Positions 25,402-34,777 of a stretch of DNA of 47,187 nt are shown piece by piece (positions within the stretch are counted from its first letter, which is position 1; each line of letters opens with the position of its first letter). The position numbers and the translations under genes are program-made. Below the pieces are notes generated by a model. That model worked only from the letters and a program-made list of their open reading frames with translations. It ran no database searches and had not been told where the DNA came from. The DNA lies in the NCBI GenBank assembly GCA_947474545.1, contig CANJJI010000016.1:1-47187 (forward strand), in the 5' to 3' direction. Source of the stretch: Beijerinckiaceae bacterium. Lineage in GTDB: Bacteria > Pseudomonadota > Alphaproteobacteria > Rhizobiales > Beijerinckiaceae.

Positions 25402-28107
25402 CACCGGACGCTTGTCGGCGTTTTTCTCGAAAATCGCTGCGAGGTCCGCCTGCGGCACGGGGCGGCTGAAGAAATAACCCTGCATTTCCGTGCAGCCGGC
25501 ATTGCGCAGAATATCCATCTGCTCTTGGGTTTCCACGCCCTCGGCTGTTGTCGAGAGATCGAGGCCGTGCGCCATGGCCAGCACCGCGGATAGGATGGTG
25601 CGCGAATGGTTTGCCCCTTCCTGCAGATCGCGAACATAAGAGCGATCGATTTTGATCTTGTCGAAGGGGAAGTTGCGCAGGTAGTTCAGTGACGAGTAGC
25701 CGGTGCCGAAATCGTCCATGACGATGCGGATGCCAGTCGCGCGAAGGTCGGTTAGGAATTGAATATTGTCGAAACTGTCGTCCAGAAGGGCAGCTTCGGT
25801 GATTTCCAGTTCCAGCCGTGATGGCAGGATTTTGGAGTCCATCAGCACTCTGGCGATCTTGCCAGAGAGGTTGCGGTCGCGGAACTGTATCGGCGAGAGA
25901 TTTACGGAAACGCGCACATCTGCTGGCCATTTTGCGGCTGCGTGACAGGCTTGTTCCAGCACGATTTCACCGATCGGAATAATCAGACCAGTTTCCTCGG
26001 CAATCGGGATGAAGTCGAGCGGCGGGATCATGCCGCGCATGGGGTGACGCCAACGGATCAGAGCTTCCATGCTGACGATAGCGCCGTTACCGAGATCGAC
26101 AATCGGTTGATAGTGGATTTCAAACTGATTTTCGGCCACCGCCACGTGCAGATCGATTTCCAGCGCCTTGCGGCTCATCCGCCGTTCCATGATCTCGGGG
26201 ATATAGGCGCAATAGACGCCCTTGCCCTGGCTCTTGGCTTCATAGAGAGCCAGGTCGGCCTGCCGCAGCACAATCTGACGATCGCGCTGCGTTTCGTTCA
26301 TGAATGCAACGCCAGCGCTCGCTTCTACAACCAGTTTCAGCGAGTCAAATTCGATGGGCTGACGGATGTCTGCAATGATTTCATTCATCAAATCATCGAG
26401 AGCAATTTCGGTTGTGGCAGAGCGGAAGACGACCGCAAACTCGTCTCCGCCGAGCCTTGCGGCAAGATCGCAATGGGCGATCCGGCGCGAGAGCCGATGA
26501 GCCACGGTTCGCAACACTTCGTCGCCAGCCGCATGGCCGAATGCGTCGTTTATTTCCTTGAAGCCATCCAGATCAAAAAGGGCGATTGCAAGATCTTCGC
26601 GGGAGTTTTCATTGGCCGCCTCGTCAATGCATTCTTGAAAGCGCGCCCGGTTGGCAAGTTCGGTCAGGGGATCATGATGGGCGAGGAAGTTGATCTTTGC
26701 ATCGGCTGCCCTTGTCTCGGTCACGTCTTCGAGAATTGATATGAGCCAGGACGCTTCGCCATTAGGATTTCGCACGGCCAGCCGTTTTGTTGCGATCACC
26801 CTATCGCCACGTGCTGGTGTAGTGATCGTGCCCTCGGTCTTGTACGCTTCCTTTGTGTTGATGGTCAAAACCGCACGATCCACAGTTGTGATCTTTCTGG
26901 CCTGCTCAGGCGTGAACAGCTCCTCGGCGGTCTTGCCGATAATTTCTTCAGGTGATTTTCCGTGGACGTCTGCAACGGCGCGATTGGCAATCTCGTAACG
27001 CAAGGTATTGGCGTTTTTGACAATAATCGCGACCGGAATGTTCTCGATCACCGTGTTGAGAAACCGCTGTGCCTTTTGCAATTCCTCATCATGCTGCAAT
27101 TCGTCGGTGACATCTTCATGGAGTGACACCCAGCCGCCGCCAGCTACCGGATAACGGCAAGTCTTGATCGTGCGCCCGTTGCGCAGCCGCCACATTTCTT
27201 CGCTGGTCTCGATGCCGTTCACCAGCGTGGAATTGATCTGATGTTCAAAGTCGAGCAGGACAGGCCCGCTTTTTTCCAGCCGCAGCTTGCGAATGTCATC
27301 GGCAGCAGTCCCCGATGTCAGTGTTTCTGCCGGGAGCCCGAACATTTCAGCATAGCTATTGTTGGCGATGGCAAGTTTGCGGTTCGCGTCGAACATCGCG
27401 ATGCCCTGCGGAAGATTGTCTAGCGCCGTCTTGAAGCGCTTGGTTTGTTGATCGAGTTCGATTTCGTGCGAGGCGAGGTCTTTCGATTTGCGGCGCCAGG
27501 CGATAGCGGGGACCCCAAATGCTATGGCGGCGACAAGAGCGGCGAGCACCGTCAAGATCGAGATTCGGTCGCGCAATTGGTTCAACCGTTGTGTCTGTTC
27601 AAGATAAACTTCGCCGACGGCGACAGGTTTACCGTCGCGAAGCACAGGTGTCAGCGTCACAGCGAGGTAACGCGTGCCTGACAACGCTTTGAATTCCCCA
27701 GTTTCAGTTGATGGTTTGCCGGTTTTGGCGACCTGAGCTGCGGCAGCGTTGTGCATCCCCAATTCCGGTGATGCCACATTCAGCCCCTCAGCCGCAGAAG
27801 CAACGTAGCGAAGGTCACCTTTCAGATCGTAGATCTTGAAACCGAAGAAAACATCCGCCGCTAGCCCCCGCCCAATTGTGGTATTGAATTCCTTGGAAGC
27901 TGGTGCGCCCTTGGCTATGGATTCGATCTCCGCGCTGTCGAGATTGAAGTAGCGGGTCACCACTTGACTCGCCGCTGTAGCATCTTCGTTGGCAAATGAA
28001 TTCGAAGTGACCCGGGCAAAAACCCAAACGAAAGAGCAGATTGCAATGAGTGAAAGCGCTAACAGGATTCGACCCGAATACTTATTGTAACGCGCTGGCT
28101 TCGACAT
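25378..28107 (-). CDS. PAS-GGDEF-EAL cyclic di-GMP signalling protein
   Basis: A 909-residue membrane protein that may both make and break cyclic di-GMP. Two membrane helices (about 13-31 and 183-205) flank a periplasmic sensor region. Two PAS-like domains (about 225-340 and 350-465) follow, then GGDEF (about 470-625) with an intact catalytic motif at 553-557 ('RLGGDEFAVVF') and EAL (about 645-895) with 'SMEALIRW' (Glu681) and 'MDDFGTGYSSL'. The inhibitory I-site is degenerate: where RxxD is expected, Ala544 replaces Arg and Asp547 remains. It is preceded by GGGGTG and is monocistronic. Confidence 0.94.
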   Translation of the reverse strand: MSKPARYNKYSGRILLALSLIAICSFVWVFARVTSNSFANEDATAASQVVTRYFNLDSAEIESIAKGAPASKEFNTTIGRGLAADVFFGFKIYDLKGDLRYVASAAEGLNVASPELGMHNAAAAQVAKTGKPSTETGEFKALSGTRYLAVTLTPVLRDGKPVAVGEVYLEQTQRLNQLRDRISILTVLAALVAAIAFGVPAIAWRRKSKDLASHEIELDQQTKRFKTALDNLPQGIAMFDANRKLAIANNSYAEMFGLPAETLTSGTAADDIRKLRLEKSGPVLLDFEHQINSTLVNGIETSEEMWRLRNGRTIKTCRYPVAGGGWVSLHEDVTDELQHDEELQKAQRFLNTVIENIPVAIIVKNANTLRYEIANRAVADVHGKSPEEIIGKTAEELFTPEQARKITTVDRAVLTINTKEAYKTEGTITTPARGDRVIATKRLAVRNPNGEASWLISILEDVTETRAADAKINFLAHHDPLTELANRARFQECIDEAANENSREDLAIALFDLDGFKEINDAFGHAAGDEVLRTVAHRLSRRIAHCDLAARLGGDEFAVVFRSATTEIALDDLMNEIIADIRQPIEFDSLKLVVEASAGVAFMNETQRDRQIVLRQADLALYEAKSQGKGVYCAYIPEIMERRMSRKALEIDLHVAVAENQFEIHYQPIVDLGNGAIVSMEALIRWRHPMRGMIPPLDFIPIAEETGLIIPIGEIVLEQACHAAAKWPADVRVSVNLSPIQFRDRNLSGKIARVLMDSKILPSRLELEITEAALLDDSFDNIQFLTDLRATGIRIVMDDFGTGYSSLNYLRNFPFDKIKIDRSYVRDLQEGANHSRTILSAVLAMAHGLDLSTTAEGVETQEQMDILRNAGCTEMQGYFFSRPVPQADLAAIFEKNADKRPVLKRFRAA

Positions 28108-28476
28108 GTGGCACCCCGTTTGTCGATACCAATGGATAGGGCGGATATCCTAAGGACAGGTTGTTATCTTTCGCATCAATTGAAGAGTTATCTTCAAAGT
28201 TAACAACGGTTTGCGGGTTGGTTTTCAATTTGATTCAAAACATCCGCAACGAGAGCCGGATGACTGACATTCCGTCTGTCACGTAGAGGTCAATTGCCTC
28301 AGAAATCCTGTCTGCCCCTTTCCCATGGCCGCGTTTTACCTTACACAGCCGCCATCTGCGTCCGGCAGATGCGCCGTCCGGTTCGCGGACCGCCCTGCCG
28401 GAGGCTTGAAACTGCTATCCACCCGACGAACCGGCCAAACGGCCCGTTCCGGGTTCGGAGGCTCCGGAACAGAAAA
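28108..28476. promoter_or_regulatory. Intergenic region between the GGDEF-EAL gene and aspS
   Basis: This 369-base stretch lies between divergent starts. Its left half (about 28140-28260) is AT-rich and should carry the promoters. The right half is GC-rich and open in frame with aspS, but the translated extension does not resemble AspRS. A hairpin sits at the aspS end. No small gene or RNA was recognised here. Confidence 0.4.
28446..28470 (+). promoter_or_regulatory. Hairpin around the aspS ribosome-binding site
   Basis: An exact 7-bp inverted repeat (28446-28452 with 28464-28470, GTTCCGG/CCGGAAC) has an 11-base loop containing GGAGG (28457-28461). The stem ends six bases before the aspS ATG. 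GGAGG is 15 bases from the start, farther than usual, so either translation uses another site or the hairpin presents it. A role in translation control is inferred. Confidence 0.4.
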
Positions 28477-30258
28477 ATGCATCGTTATCGTACCCATACT
28501 TGCGGCCAGTTGCGCGAAACCGATGACTCCACCACGGCCCGCCTTTCGGGCTGGTGCCATCGTATACGCGACCATGGCGGCGTCCTGTTTGTCGATCTGC
28601 GTGATCACTATGGCATCACCCAATGTGTAGCTGATCCGGATTCGCCCGCCTTCAAACTGGTGGAAACCTTCCGCTCCGAATGGGTCGTGCGGCTCGATGG
28701 CAAGGTGCGCCGCCGCCCGGCAGGAACCGAAAATCCGGATATGCCCACGGGCATGGTGGAGCTTTATGTCACCGAGGCCGAAGTTTTGGGGCAGGCGGCA
28801 GAGTTGCCTTTACCGGTATTCGGCGATCAGGATTATCCCGAGGAAACCCGCCTGAAATATCGCTTCCTCGATCTGCGCCGCGAACGCCTGCACAATAACA
28901 TCATGCTGCGCGCCAAGGTCGTCGATTCCATGCGTACACGCATGAAGGGAGCCGGTTTCAACGAATTCGCGACACCAATCCTGACGGCGTCCTCGCCCGA
29001 AGGCGCGCGCGATTTTCTCGTGCCGAGCCGCATTCATCCCGGCAAATTCTACGCACTTCCGCAGGCGCCCCAGCAGTACAAGCAGCTGCTGATGATGGCG
29101 GGTTTTGACCGCTATTTCCAGATCGCGCCCTGTTTCCGCGACGAAGACCCGCGCGCTGACCGCCTGCCTGGCGAGTTTTACCAGCTCGATCTCGAAATGA
29201 GCTTCGTCACCCAGGAGGATATTCTAGGGACAATGGAGCCTGTGTATCGCGGCCTGTTCGAGGAATTCGCCAAAGGCAAAGCCGTTACTCAGACGTTCCC
29301 AAAAATCGCCTGGGCCGAAGCGCAGGAGAAATACGGCTCCGACAAGCCCGACTTGCGCAATCCAATAGTTATGCAGGATGTCAGCGAGCATTTCCGCGGC
29401 TCGAATTTCAAGGTTTTCGCGCGGATGCTGGAAACAGCGGCAAATCGCGTGCGCGCCATACCCGCACCCGGTGGCGGCCAGCGTACCTTCTGTGATCGTA
29501 TGAACTCGTGGGCGCAAGGTGAGGGGCAGCCGGGCCTCGGCTATATCTTCTGGCGTGAGGCTGACGGCAAGACCGAGGCCGCGGGACCCATCGCCAACAA
29601 TATCGGGCCTGAACGGGCCGAAGCCATTCGCGTGCAGCTCGGCCTCAAGGGCGGCGACGCTGCCTTCTTTGTAGCAGGCGACCCCGCGAAGTTCGCGCGT
29701 TTTTCAGGCGACGCCCGTATTCGCGTCGGCAAGGATTTGAACCTCATCGACGAGAACCGATTTGAACTCGCATGGATTGTTGATTTTCCCATGTTCGAGT
29801 TTAACGAGGAAGACAAGAAGGTCGACTTTTCCCACAACCCCTTCTCTATGCCGCAGGGCGGACTGGAGGCGTTGCAGACGCAGGATCCGCTGACCATCAA
29901 AGCATTCCAGTACGATCTCGTCTGCAACGGCTACGAGATCGCCTCCGGCGGTATCCGCAACCACAAGCCCGATGCGATGGTGAAAGCCTTTGAGATTGCC
30001 GGTTACAGCGAAGACACTGTGGTGGAACGTTTTGGCGGCCTCTACCGCGCATTCCAGTATGGCGCACCGCCCCACGGCGGCATGGCCGCCGGCGTCGATC
30101 GCATCATCATGCTGGTGGCGGGCGAGCAAAACCTGCGCGAAGTCGCGCTCTTCCCAATGAACCAGCGAGCTGAAGACCTGCTCATGGGCGCGCCTTCGGA
30201 AGCCAGCGGCAAGCAATTGCGTGAATTGCATGTCAGGTTGAACCTGCCGGAGAAGTGA
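28477..30258 (+). CDS. aspS: Aspartyl-tRNA synthetase
   Basis: Charges tRNA-Asp (and in many bacteria also tRNA-Asn) with aspartate. The 593-residue product is the length of bacterial AspRS and starts with '[12 protein letters not shown]', the usual N-terminus. The OB-fold anticodon domain covers about 1-110; class II motif 2 is at '[20 protein letters not shown]' and motif 3 at '[15 protein letters not shown]'. The bacterial insertion (GAD) domain lies between. The frame extends upstream to 28294, but that part has no homology. The gene is convergent with a glycosyltransferase gene 92 bases on. Confidence 0.97.
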   Translation: MHRYRTHTCGQLRETDDSTTARLSGWCHRIRDHGGVLFVDLRDHYGITQCVADPDSPAFKLVETFRSEWVVRLDGKVRRRPAGTENPDMPTGMVELYVTEAEVLGQAAELPLPVFGDQDYPEETRLKYRFLDLRRERLHNNIMLRAKVVDSMRTRMKGAGFNEFATPILTASSPEGARDFLVPSRIHPGKFYALPQAPQQYKQLLMMAGFDRYFQIAPCFRDEDPRADRLPGEFYQLDLEMSFVTQEDILGTMEPVYRGLFEEFAKGKAVTQTFPKIAWAEAQEKYGSDKPDLRNPIVMQDVSEHFRGSNFKVFARMLETAANRVRAIPAPGGGQRTFCDRMNSWAQGEGQPGLGYIFWREADGKTEAAGPIANNIGPERAEAIRVQLGLKGGDAAFFVAGDPAKFARFSGDARIRVGKDLNLIDENRFELAWIVDFPMFEFNEEDKKVDFSHNPFSMPQGGLEALQTQDPLTIKAFQYDLVCNGYEIASGGIRNHKPDAMVKAFEIAGYSEDTVVERFGGLYRAFQYGAPPHGGMAAGVDRIIMLVAGEQNLREVALFPMNQRAEDLLMGAPSEASGKQLRELHVRLNLPEK

Positions 30259-30282
30259 GTTGGTTTAGAGATTGGGAGCCGC

Positions 30283-30316
30283 AGAGGACGAGAGTTTTCT
30301 CCTGCGGCCCCCTGCC
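30283..30316 (+). terminator. Possible terminator hairpin after aspS
   Basis: GCCGCAG near 30287 can pair with CTGCGGC near 30303-30309 across a short loop; the stem has a bulge. Only a weakly T-rich tail follows. It lies in the 92-base gap between convergent aspS and the GT2 gene. Confidence 0.4.
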
Positions 30317-30350
30317 TTTATATCTGTCGTGTTCGGGCTGGTGCGAGCCG

Positions 30351-31160
30351 TCAAACGGATTTCCTCTTTTCCAGAATCGCGCGTTCTCGCATCATCGCTA
30401 CTCGGATAAAACGGCCATAAGCCGACACTATTGCGAGTACGAATCCGTCCAGCCCCGCAAGGCAGTAGCGGCGCACGAAATAAAACTTCAGGAACGACAA
30501 AGGAAATTCCACCAGCAACCGCAAGTTCATCATTCCAGATGAGCGCGCTGGCATGGTATTCGCCGCAAGTCTTGCGATTTGCACCGCCTTTGTTGTCATG
30601 TGGTTGATGTCGCGGAAGCTGAAATGCAACAGCGGGCTCTTGATCGTATATGGGGCCGATTTAACGTCAATTTCCAGTGTGTCCCAGTTCGGATCTGGCT
30701 TTGTCCGGGCGATCTTTCGGTCGTAAATCAATACGTATTCATGGCAATAACCTAGCGGGGGCGGTCGGTCCCAATGTGGCGGGACCAGCGCCTTGCGTAA
30801 ACGGATAAGCGAGGGGGGCGAGTCCTTGAGGAAGAGGGAGCGGATTTCAGAAACGATTTCCGGCGTCAATATTTCATCCGCATCTAGCGAAAAGACGAAA
30901 TTGTTGCTGCACTGCATCTCGCCGAATCGGCGCTGCTGCCCGAAGCCTTCCCAGGGATTTGTGACAACGCGCGCACCATACGAACGAGCGATCTCTACTG
31001 TCCTGTCCGTGCTTCCAGCATCCACGACCACAATTTCCGCCTGCAGGGGCAGCGCAGATTCCAGCGTTTTAGCCAAGCGGTCTTCCTCATTCAGTGTCCG
31101 GATCAGGACACTCAAGGCGATCGGCGAATTGGGCTGGGCGCCGACGGGAGGTCGGGACAT
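30351..31160 (-). CDS. Family 2 glycosyltransferase, WaaE/KdtX-like
   Basis: A 269-residue GT-A enzyme that adds a sugar to a lipid or LPS-core acceptor. The start at the ATG at 31160 is used; a TTG four codons upstream is possible. The N-terminal 'SVLIRTLNEEDRLAKTLES' and 'IVVVDAGSTDRTVEIA' are the nucleotide-sugar site, and 'FSLDADEILTPE' carries the D-x-D metal motif. The tail has one or two hydrophobic helices typical of WaaE-type proteins that add glucose or related sugars to LPS core. It is divergent from the saccharide operon at 31323-35521, so it probably serves the same surface glycan. Confidence 0.88.
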   Translation of the reverse strand: MSRPPVGAQPNSPIALSVLIRTLNEEDRLAKTLESALPLQAEIVVVDAGSTDRTVEIARSYGARVVTNPWEGFGQQRRFGEMQCSNNFVFSLDADEILTPEIVSEIRSLFLKDSPPSLIRLRKALVPPHWDRPPPLGYCHEYVLIYDRKIARTKPDPNWDTLEIDVKSAPYTIKSPLLHFSFRDINHMTTKAVQIARLAANTMPARSSGMMNLRLLVEFPLSFLKFYFVRRYCLAGLDGFVLAIVSAYGRFIRVAMMRERAILEKRKSV

Positions 31161-31322
31161 TAGTTCTCGCAAGTTAGGCAGTTGGCCGGGTGTCCAGCCT
31201 GCCCCGGGCGCTTGACAAATACCATGCGTTACTGAATTTTCAATCCCACGAAGCGGTGCGCCATAAGTGATATCCGCGCTTCCAGCTAAGCGCCCCAGCG
31301 GGGAGCTTGAGGGGACTTCTCA

Positions 31323-32066
31323 TTGTTTTCGTTACGACGGTCGACGTTCGCCTACGAACCCTATCCAGTATGTTACGCCACCGAGGTTTTCGAGGGACCG
31401 GTTTACGACGAACTCGCTCAAACCTATCCAGATAGGAAACTGTTCCAGCACAAGCCAGAGCTAGGCGATAAATACTCCTTGTCCGAACGCAATAACGCCG
31501 ATCAATATCACAAGTTTCTGGCGAGCTCCCCCGCATGGGGCCGACTGCACTCCTATGTCAAAAGCAAGACTTTCGTCGACGAAACACTTGAGTTCTTGAA
31601 AAGTCATAACATCGATCTTGGACTGGGAAACTACGCGTTTGTTTCCAAGGCGAGGGCGAAGCGAGCCAGCCTCTTGTCGCGGATTCGCCGAATGCCGGAA
31701 TTGGGTGCTCGTTTCGAATTCTCCGCAATGGGCGGTAATGGGGGCCACATCCTGCCGCACACGGACAATCACAATAAGCTCATCACACTCGTCCTTTCGA
31801 TGAACGAACAGGAAACATGGAATCAGGCCTGGGGCGGTGGAACCGAAATCTGCATGCCCAGGGATCGCAGCAAGATTTTCAATCATGTAAACTTCTACAT
31901 GGGTTTCGATGACGTTGAATTGCTCGGAAATTATGGCTTTCATCCCAACCAGTGCCTACTCTTCATCAAGACGTTCAATTCATGGCATCAGGTATCGCCG
32001 ATTCATACGCCATCATCGGCTCCCCTTCGCAAGACATTGACGATCAATATTGAACGTCTGGTCTGA
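31323..32066 (+). CDS. 2-oxoglutarate and Fe(II)-dependent oxygenase in a surface-glycan operon
   Basis: A 247-residue double-stranded beta-helix oxygenase of the prolyl-4-hydroxylase-like type. The iron ligands are His146, Asp148 ('HTDNH') and His222 ('NSWHQVS'), with Arg236 ('RKTLTINIE') for 2-oxoglutarate. No ATG is near the start; a TTG at 31323 follows GAGGGGA and is my choice. It is the first gene of a five-gene plus-strand set with two methyltransferases and two transferases, so hydroxylation of a sugar, a lipid acyl chain or a linked aglycone is more likely than of a protein. Cell location is cytoplasmic (no signal). Confidence 0.82.
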   Translation: MFSLRRSTFAYEPYPVCYATEVFEGPVYDELAQTYPDRKLFQHKPELGDKYSLSERNNADQYHKFLASSPAWGRLHSYVKSKTFVDETLEFLKSHNIDLGLGNYAFVSKARAKRASLLSRIRRMPELGARFEFSAMGGNGGHILPHTDNHNKLITLVLSMNEQETWNQAWGGGTEICMPRDRSKIFNHVNFYMGFDDVELLGNYGFHPNQCLLFIKTFNSWHQVSPIHTPSSAPLRKTLTINIERLV

Positions 32067-32090
32067 GATAAAGCGATCAAAGGTTTTCTA

Positions 32091-32963
32091 ATGCGCAAGA
32101 GTAACGCCCGTGATCTCGGGGTTTTCGAGAAGCTTTGGCTGGATGCGAAAGCATGGGTCAGGAAAGCATTGGTCTCTGACGTGCGCGTGCAAGATGGGCG
32201 CTTTGTGTCGGCCTTCGTGTGCGAAAACCGGTTGCAGGCCTATCGCGCCATCACGCTTTGGGCGAAGGAGCCGGGGACTATGGCCTGGATCGATCAATCG
32301 GTCCGGTCGGGTGACCGATTTCTGGATATCGGTGCCAATGTTGGGATTTATACGATTTCTGCGGGCCATCGAGTCGGCGATGAAGGCCATGTTTACGCCG
32401 TGGAGCCGCATAAGCCGAGTTCCGTTGCGCTTTTGCGCAACATCGCTCGCAATGGCTTTCACAAGCGAACGACCGTTTTTACATGCGCGCTCGCGGACAA
32501 GCGTATGCTTGCACCGTTCAACTATACGAGCTTCGAACCCTCGGTAACTGGCAGTCAATTGGGCTCTGCGCAGACCAATGGCTCAGGCAAGCCCTTTTCT
32601 GCAGCTGCGACAGAAATCTGCCTTGCTGTGAGCGTGGACGAACTCATCGAAGCCAAAGCAATGGAGCCGCCTGATCTCGTCAAAATCGATGTCGACGGTA
32701 TCGAACTCGCTATCCTCAAAGGCATGGCAAAACTTTTGGGGTCGTCACGGCCCCCACGCGCTGTTCAGGTTGAATTGAATGTCGGAGAGCAGGACGCAAT
32801 CGTTCAATGGATGAAAACAACCGGTTACGAACTCCATCACCGGCATTTCACAAGTGGTGGCGAACGCGCCCTTCGCGAAGGTAGAAGCGTCGAATCCATT
32901 GCACATAACGCCGTTTTCTCTCCTGTCGGCGATCAGAGCCTATTCGAAGGAATTCACTCATGA
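32091..32963 (+). CDS. FkbM family methyltransferase
   Basis: A 290-residue SAM-dependent O-methyltransferase of the FkbM family, often acting on sugars in exopolysaccharide or O-antigen clusters. The SAM motif 'DIGANVGIYTIS' is at residues 79-90, the acidic loop 'VYAVEPH' ends near 107, and the FkbM signature 'LVKIDVDGIELAILKGM' follows about residue 200. The ATG at 32091 follows AAAGG. The end overlaps the next gene by four bases (ATGA), so translation is coupled. Confidence 0.9.
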   Translation: MRKSNARDLGVFEKLWLDAKAWVRKALVSDVRVQDGRFVSAFVCENRLQAYRAITLWAKEPGTMAWIDQSVRSGDRFLDIGANVGIYTISAGHRVGDEGHVYAVEPHKPSSVALLRNIARNGFHKRTTVFTCALADKRMLAPFNYTSFEPSVTGSQLGSAQTNGSGKPFSAAATEICLAVSVDELIEAKAMEPPDLVKIDVDGIELAILKGMAKLLGSSRPPRAVQVELNVGEQDAIVQWMKTTGYELHHRHFTSGGERALREGRSVESIAHNAVFSPVGDQSLFEGIHS

Positions 32964-33649
32964 CCTACTCGCGCCTTACGCCGAGCCCGCGCTACGCTGA
33001 ACTTCTGAATATGTACAAGTCAGTTCATACGGAAGGGATCGCCGCGCAGAACCTCACCGCCGAAGATACATTCAGTGGCACCAGCCTGGGGCCGCACGTG
33101 AAAACGATCCAGAGGTTGATCAAAGACACCGGCGCACGGACGGTTCTGGATTACGGGGCAGGCAAAGGTGTGAAATACGCCGCCACCAATCTTTCAATCG
33201 GCGGCACACGGATAAGTTCAATTAAGGACTATTGGGGCGTAGACGGTATCACCTGCTACGATCCGGCTTATGTTCCATTCGCGACCATGCCAGAAGGTCA
33301 GTTCGACGTTGTGGTTTGTACCGACGTGCTTGAGCACATTCCCGAAGCAGATCTACCCTGGATTCTCGAAGAGCAGTTCCGCTATGCTCGGAAAGCGGTT
33401 TTTGGCAATATCGCGGCCTATCCGGCGGAAAAGACCTTGCCGAATGGCGAGAATGCACATTGCACAATTCAAGGCGCGGATTGGTGGCACGAGACGATCC
33501 GCAAAGCGCGGGCAGCTGCGGGATCCAGTGCTGATTATCTCTACCTCGTCGAGACCAAGGTCATGAGGTCTAAATGGTTCGGTCTGAAGAAAAAGGCCGT
33601 CCGGCAATTCGAGCACCTGACTAGCCGGCCGGGCTGGGAAAGTTTCTGA
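32960..33649 (+). CDS. Class I SAM-dependent methyltransferase
   Basis: A 229-residue methyltransferase with a Rossmann SAM site 'VLDYGAGKG' at residues 62-70 and 'FDVVVCTDVLEHIPEADL', the type-11/type-12 motif at strand 4. The N-terminal 50 residues ('YAELLNMYKSVHTEG') and the His/Cys-rich 'NAHCTIQGADWW' segment are characteristic of methyltransferases in saccharide clusters. Start overlaps the FkbM stop (ATGA) and its stop overlaps the next start (TGATG). Acceptor unknown. Confidence 0.88.
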   Translation: MTYSRLTPSPRYAELLNMYKSVHTEGIAAQNLTAEDTFSGTSLGPHVKTIQRLIKDTGARTVLDYGAGKGVKYAATNLSIGGTRISSIKDYWGVDGITCYDPAYVPFATMPEGQFDVVVCTDVLEHIPEADLPWILEEQFRYARKAVFGNIAAYPAEKTLPNGENAHCTIQGADWWHETIRKARAAAGSSADYLYLVETKVMRSKWFGLKKKAVRQFEHLTSRPGWESF

Positions 33650-34728
33650 TGTCGCGCCCGGTCATACCCAGGCTCGTTGGCCTTGGTATCCGAACATTCG
33701 TAACACTAGAGGGCTTTGTGTGCGGGCCCGGTTCAGGCCAACCTTCGCTGGATGGTCGGCCGCGGTGCTTTTTCGTTATTCATAACAAGAACCACGTCAC
33801 GATCTTTCGCGATATTGAACGAAAACTGACCGCTCTTGGAGTAAGCGTTTTTTTCGTCTCGATTGGCGGACATCGGCACGCACAGCAGGCCATAAGTGCC
33901 GCGAGGGTAGCAGGGCTCGAGCCCATCGATGTCGCGCAGATGGGGCGTGCTGCCTGCGCTGGTGATGTGATCTGTGTCGGAAACGACTGGGGACCCAAAC
34001 GCCTGCTTCATTGGCTCGCCCGGGTGCAAAAGCGCGGCGTGCCGCTCATAGGCATCGTCGAAGGTGCACGCTTCAGTTTGCCGGGGCTTTACAAGCGTGT
34101 CGATATATTGCTGTGTTGGGGGCCCTCGGGTCTGGAGATCGGCGCGCGTTCCGCTGAAATCGTCGGGTCGCCCGTCATCGAACACGCCCGCCAGCGCTTG
34201 CAAAAAAAGCACGATCGCCCGCGTGTCTTGATCAACTACAAGTTTTCTGGAACTGAGGAAGACAAGGGTTTTGCGTGGGGCGCAGCAGCGATAGAAGCTG
34301 CGCGCATCATCGATCCAGACTTCGTGATCAGCGCTCATCCCTCGAGCCGCGGAGTTCCCGCCGATGTGCAGGTCAGCGCCGAGCCCTTTCTTCAGCTGCT
34401 CGGCAATTCGACAATCGTCATTACCAAAGCTTCCACGGTAATTTACGAAGCGCTTGCCGCTGGCGTTTCGGTCCTGTACTTCCCGCATGGCGACGAAAAA
34501 AATGCGGAGTTCGGTGATCCACTTGGCGCGTTCGCTGTGGCGAATGGGCGCCAGGAATTAATCCAGCGGGCCAAGGATTATGCCCGGCAGCCGATGTTTA
34601 TGGAGCGCGAAGCCCGCGCATTTCTCGATCGTCACGTATCGGTCGAGCCTGACCGGCCTGCCAATGACAGAATCGTGGCGGCTTTGATCGCGGTCATGAA
34701 GAGACCGGAACCAGTTGCGTATTTGTGA
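33649..34728 (+). CDS. GT-B-fold-like glycosyl- or phosphotransferase, family not recognised
   Basis: A 359-residue soluble protein that I do not place in a named family. Its layout resembles GT-B enzymes: an N-terminal Rossmann-like part ('RCFFVIHNKNHVTIF' then 'GVSVFFVSIGGHRHAQQA') and a C-terminal part with 'VISAHPSSRG' and 'VITKASTVIYEALAAGVSVL', the 'St.iyEAla.G.pvl' pattern used by nucleotide-sugar or CDP-polyol transferases. The position between a methyltransferase and a GT8-like enzyme supports a role in glycan assembly. The start overlaps the upstream stop by one base. Activity is inferred from fold pattern alone. Confidence 0.6.
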   Translation: MSRPVIPRLVGLGIRTFVTLEGFVCGPGSGQPSLDGRPRCFFVIHNKNHVTIFRDIERKLTALGVSVFFVSIGGHRHAQQAISAARVAGLEPIDVAQMGRAACAGDVICVGNDWGPKRLLHWLARVQKRGVPLIGIVEGARFSLPGLYKRVDILLCWGPSGLEIGARSAEIVGSPVIEHARQRLQKKHDRPRVLINYKFSGTEEDKGFAWGAAAIEAARIIDPDFVISAHPSSRGVPADVQVSAEPFLQLLGNSTIVITKASTVIYEALAAGVSVLYFPHGDEKNAEFGDPLGAFAVANGRQELIQRAKDYARQPMFMEREARAFLDRHVSVEPDRPANDRIVAALIAVMKRPEPVAYL

Positions 34729-34777
34729 TCTCAGATTGGGCTTGTCGCTTGCGGCGGCCGTTGGAAGAGGATCGGAC

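Noticed and set aside
28294-28476. In-frame 61-codon upstream extension of aspS
   Set aside because: The extension does not resemble AspRS N-termini, which begin at the ATG at 28477; it is probably untranslated leader.
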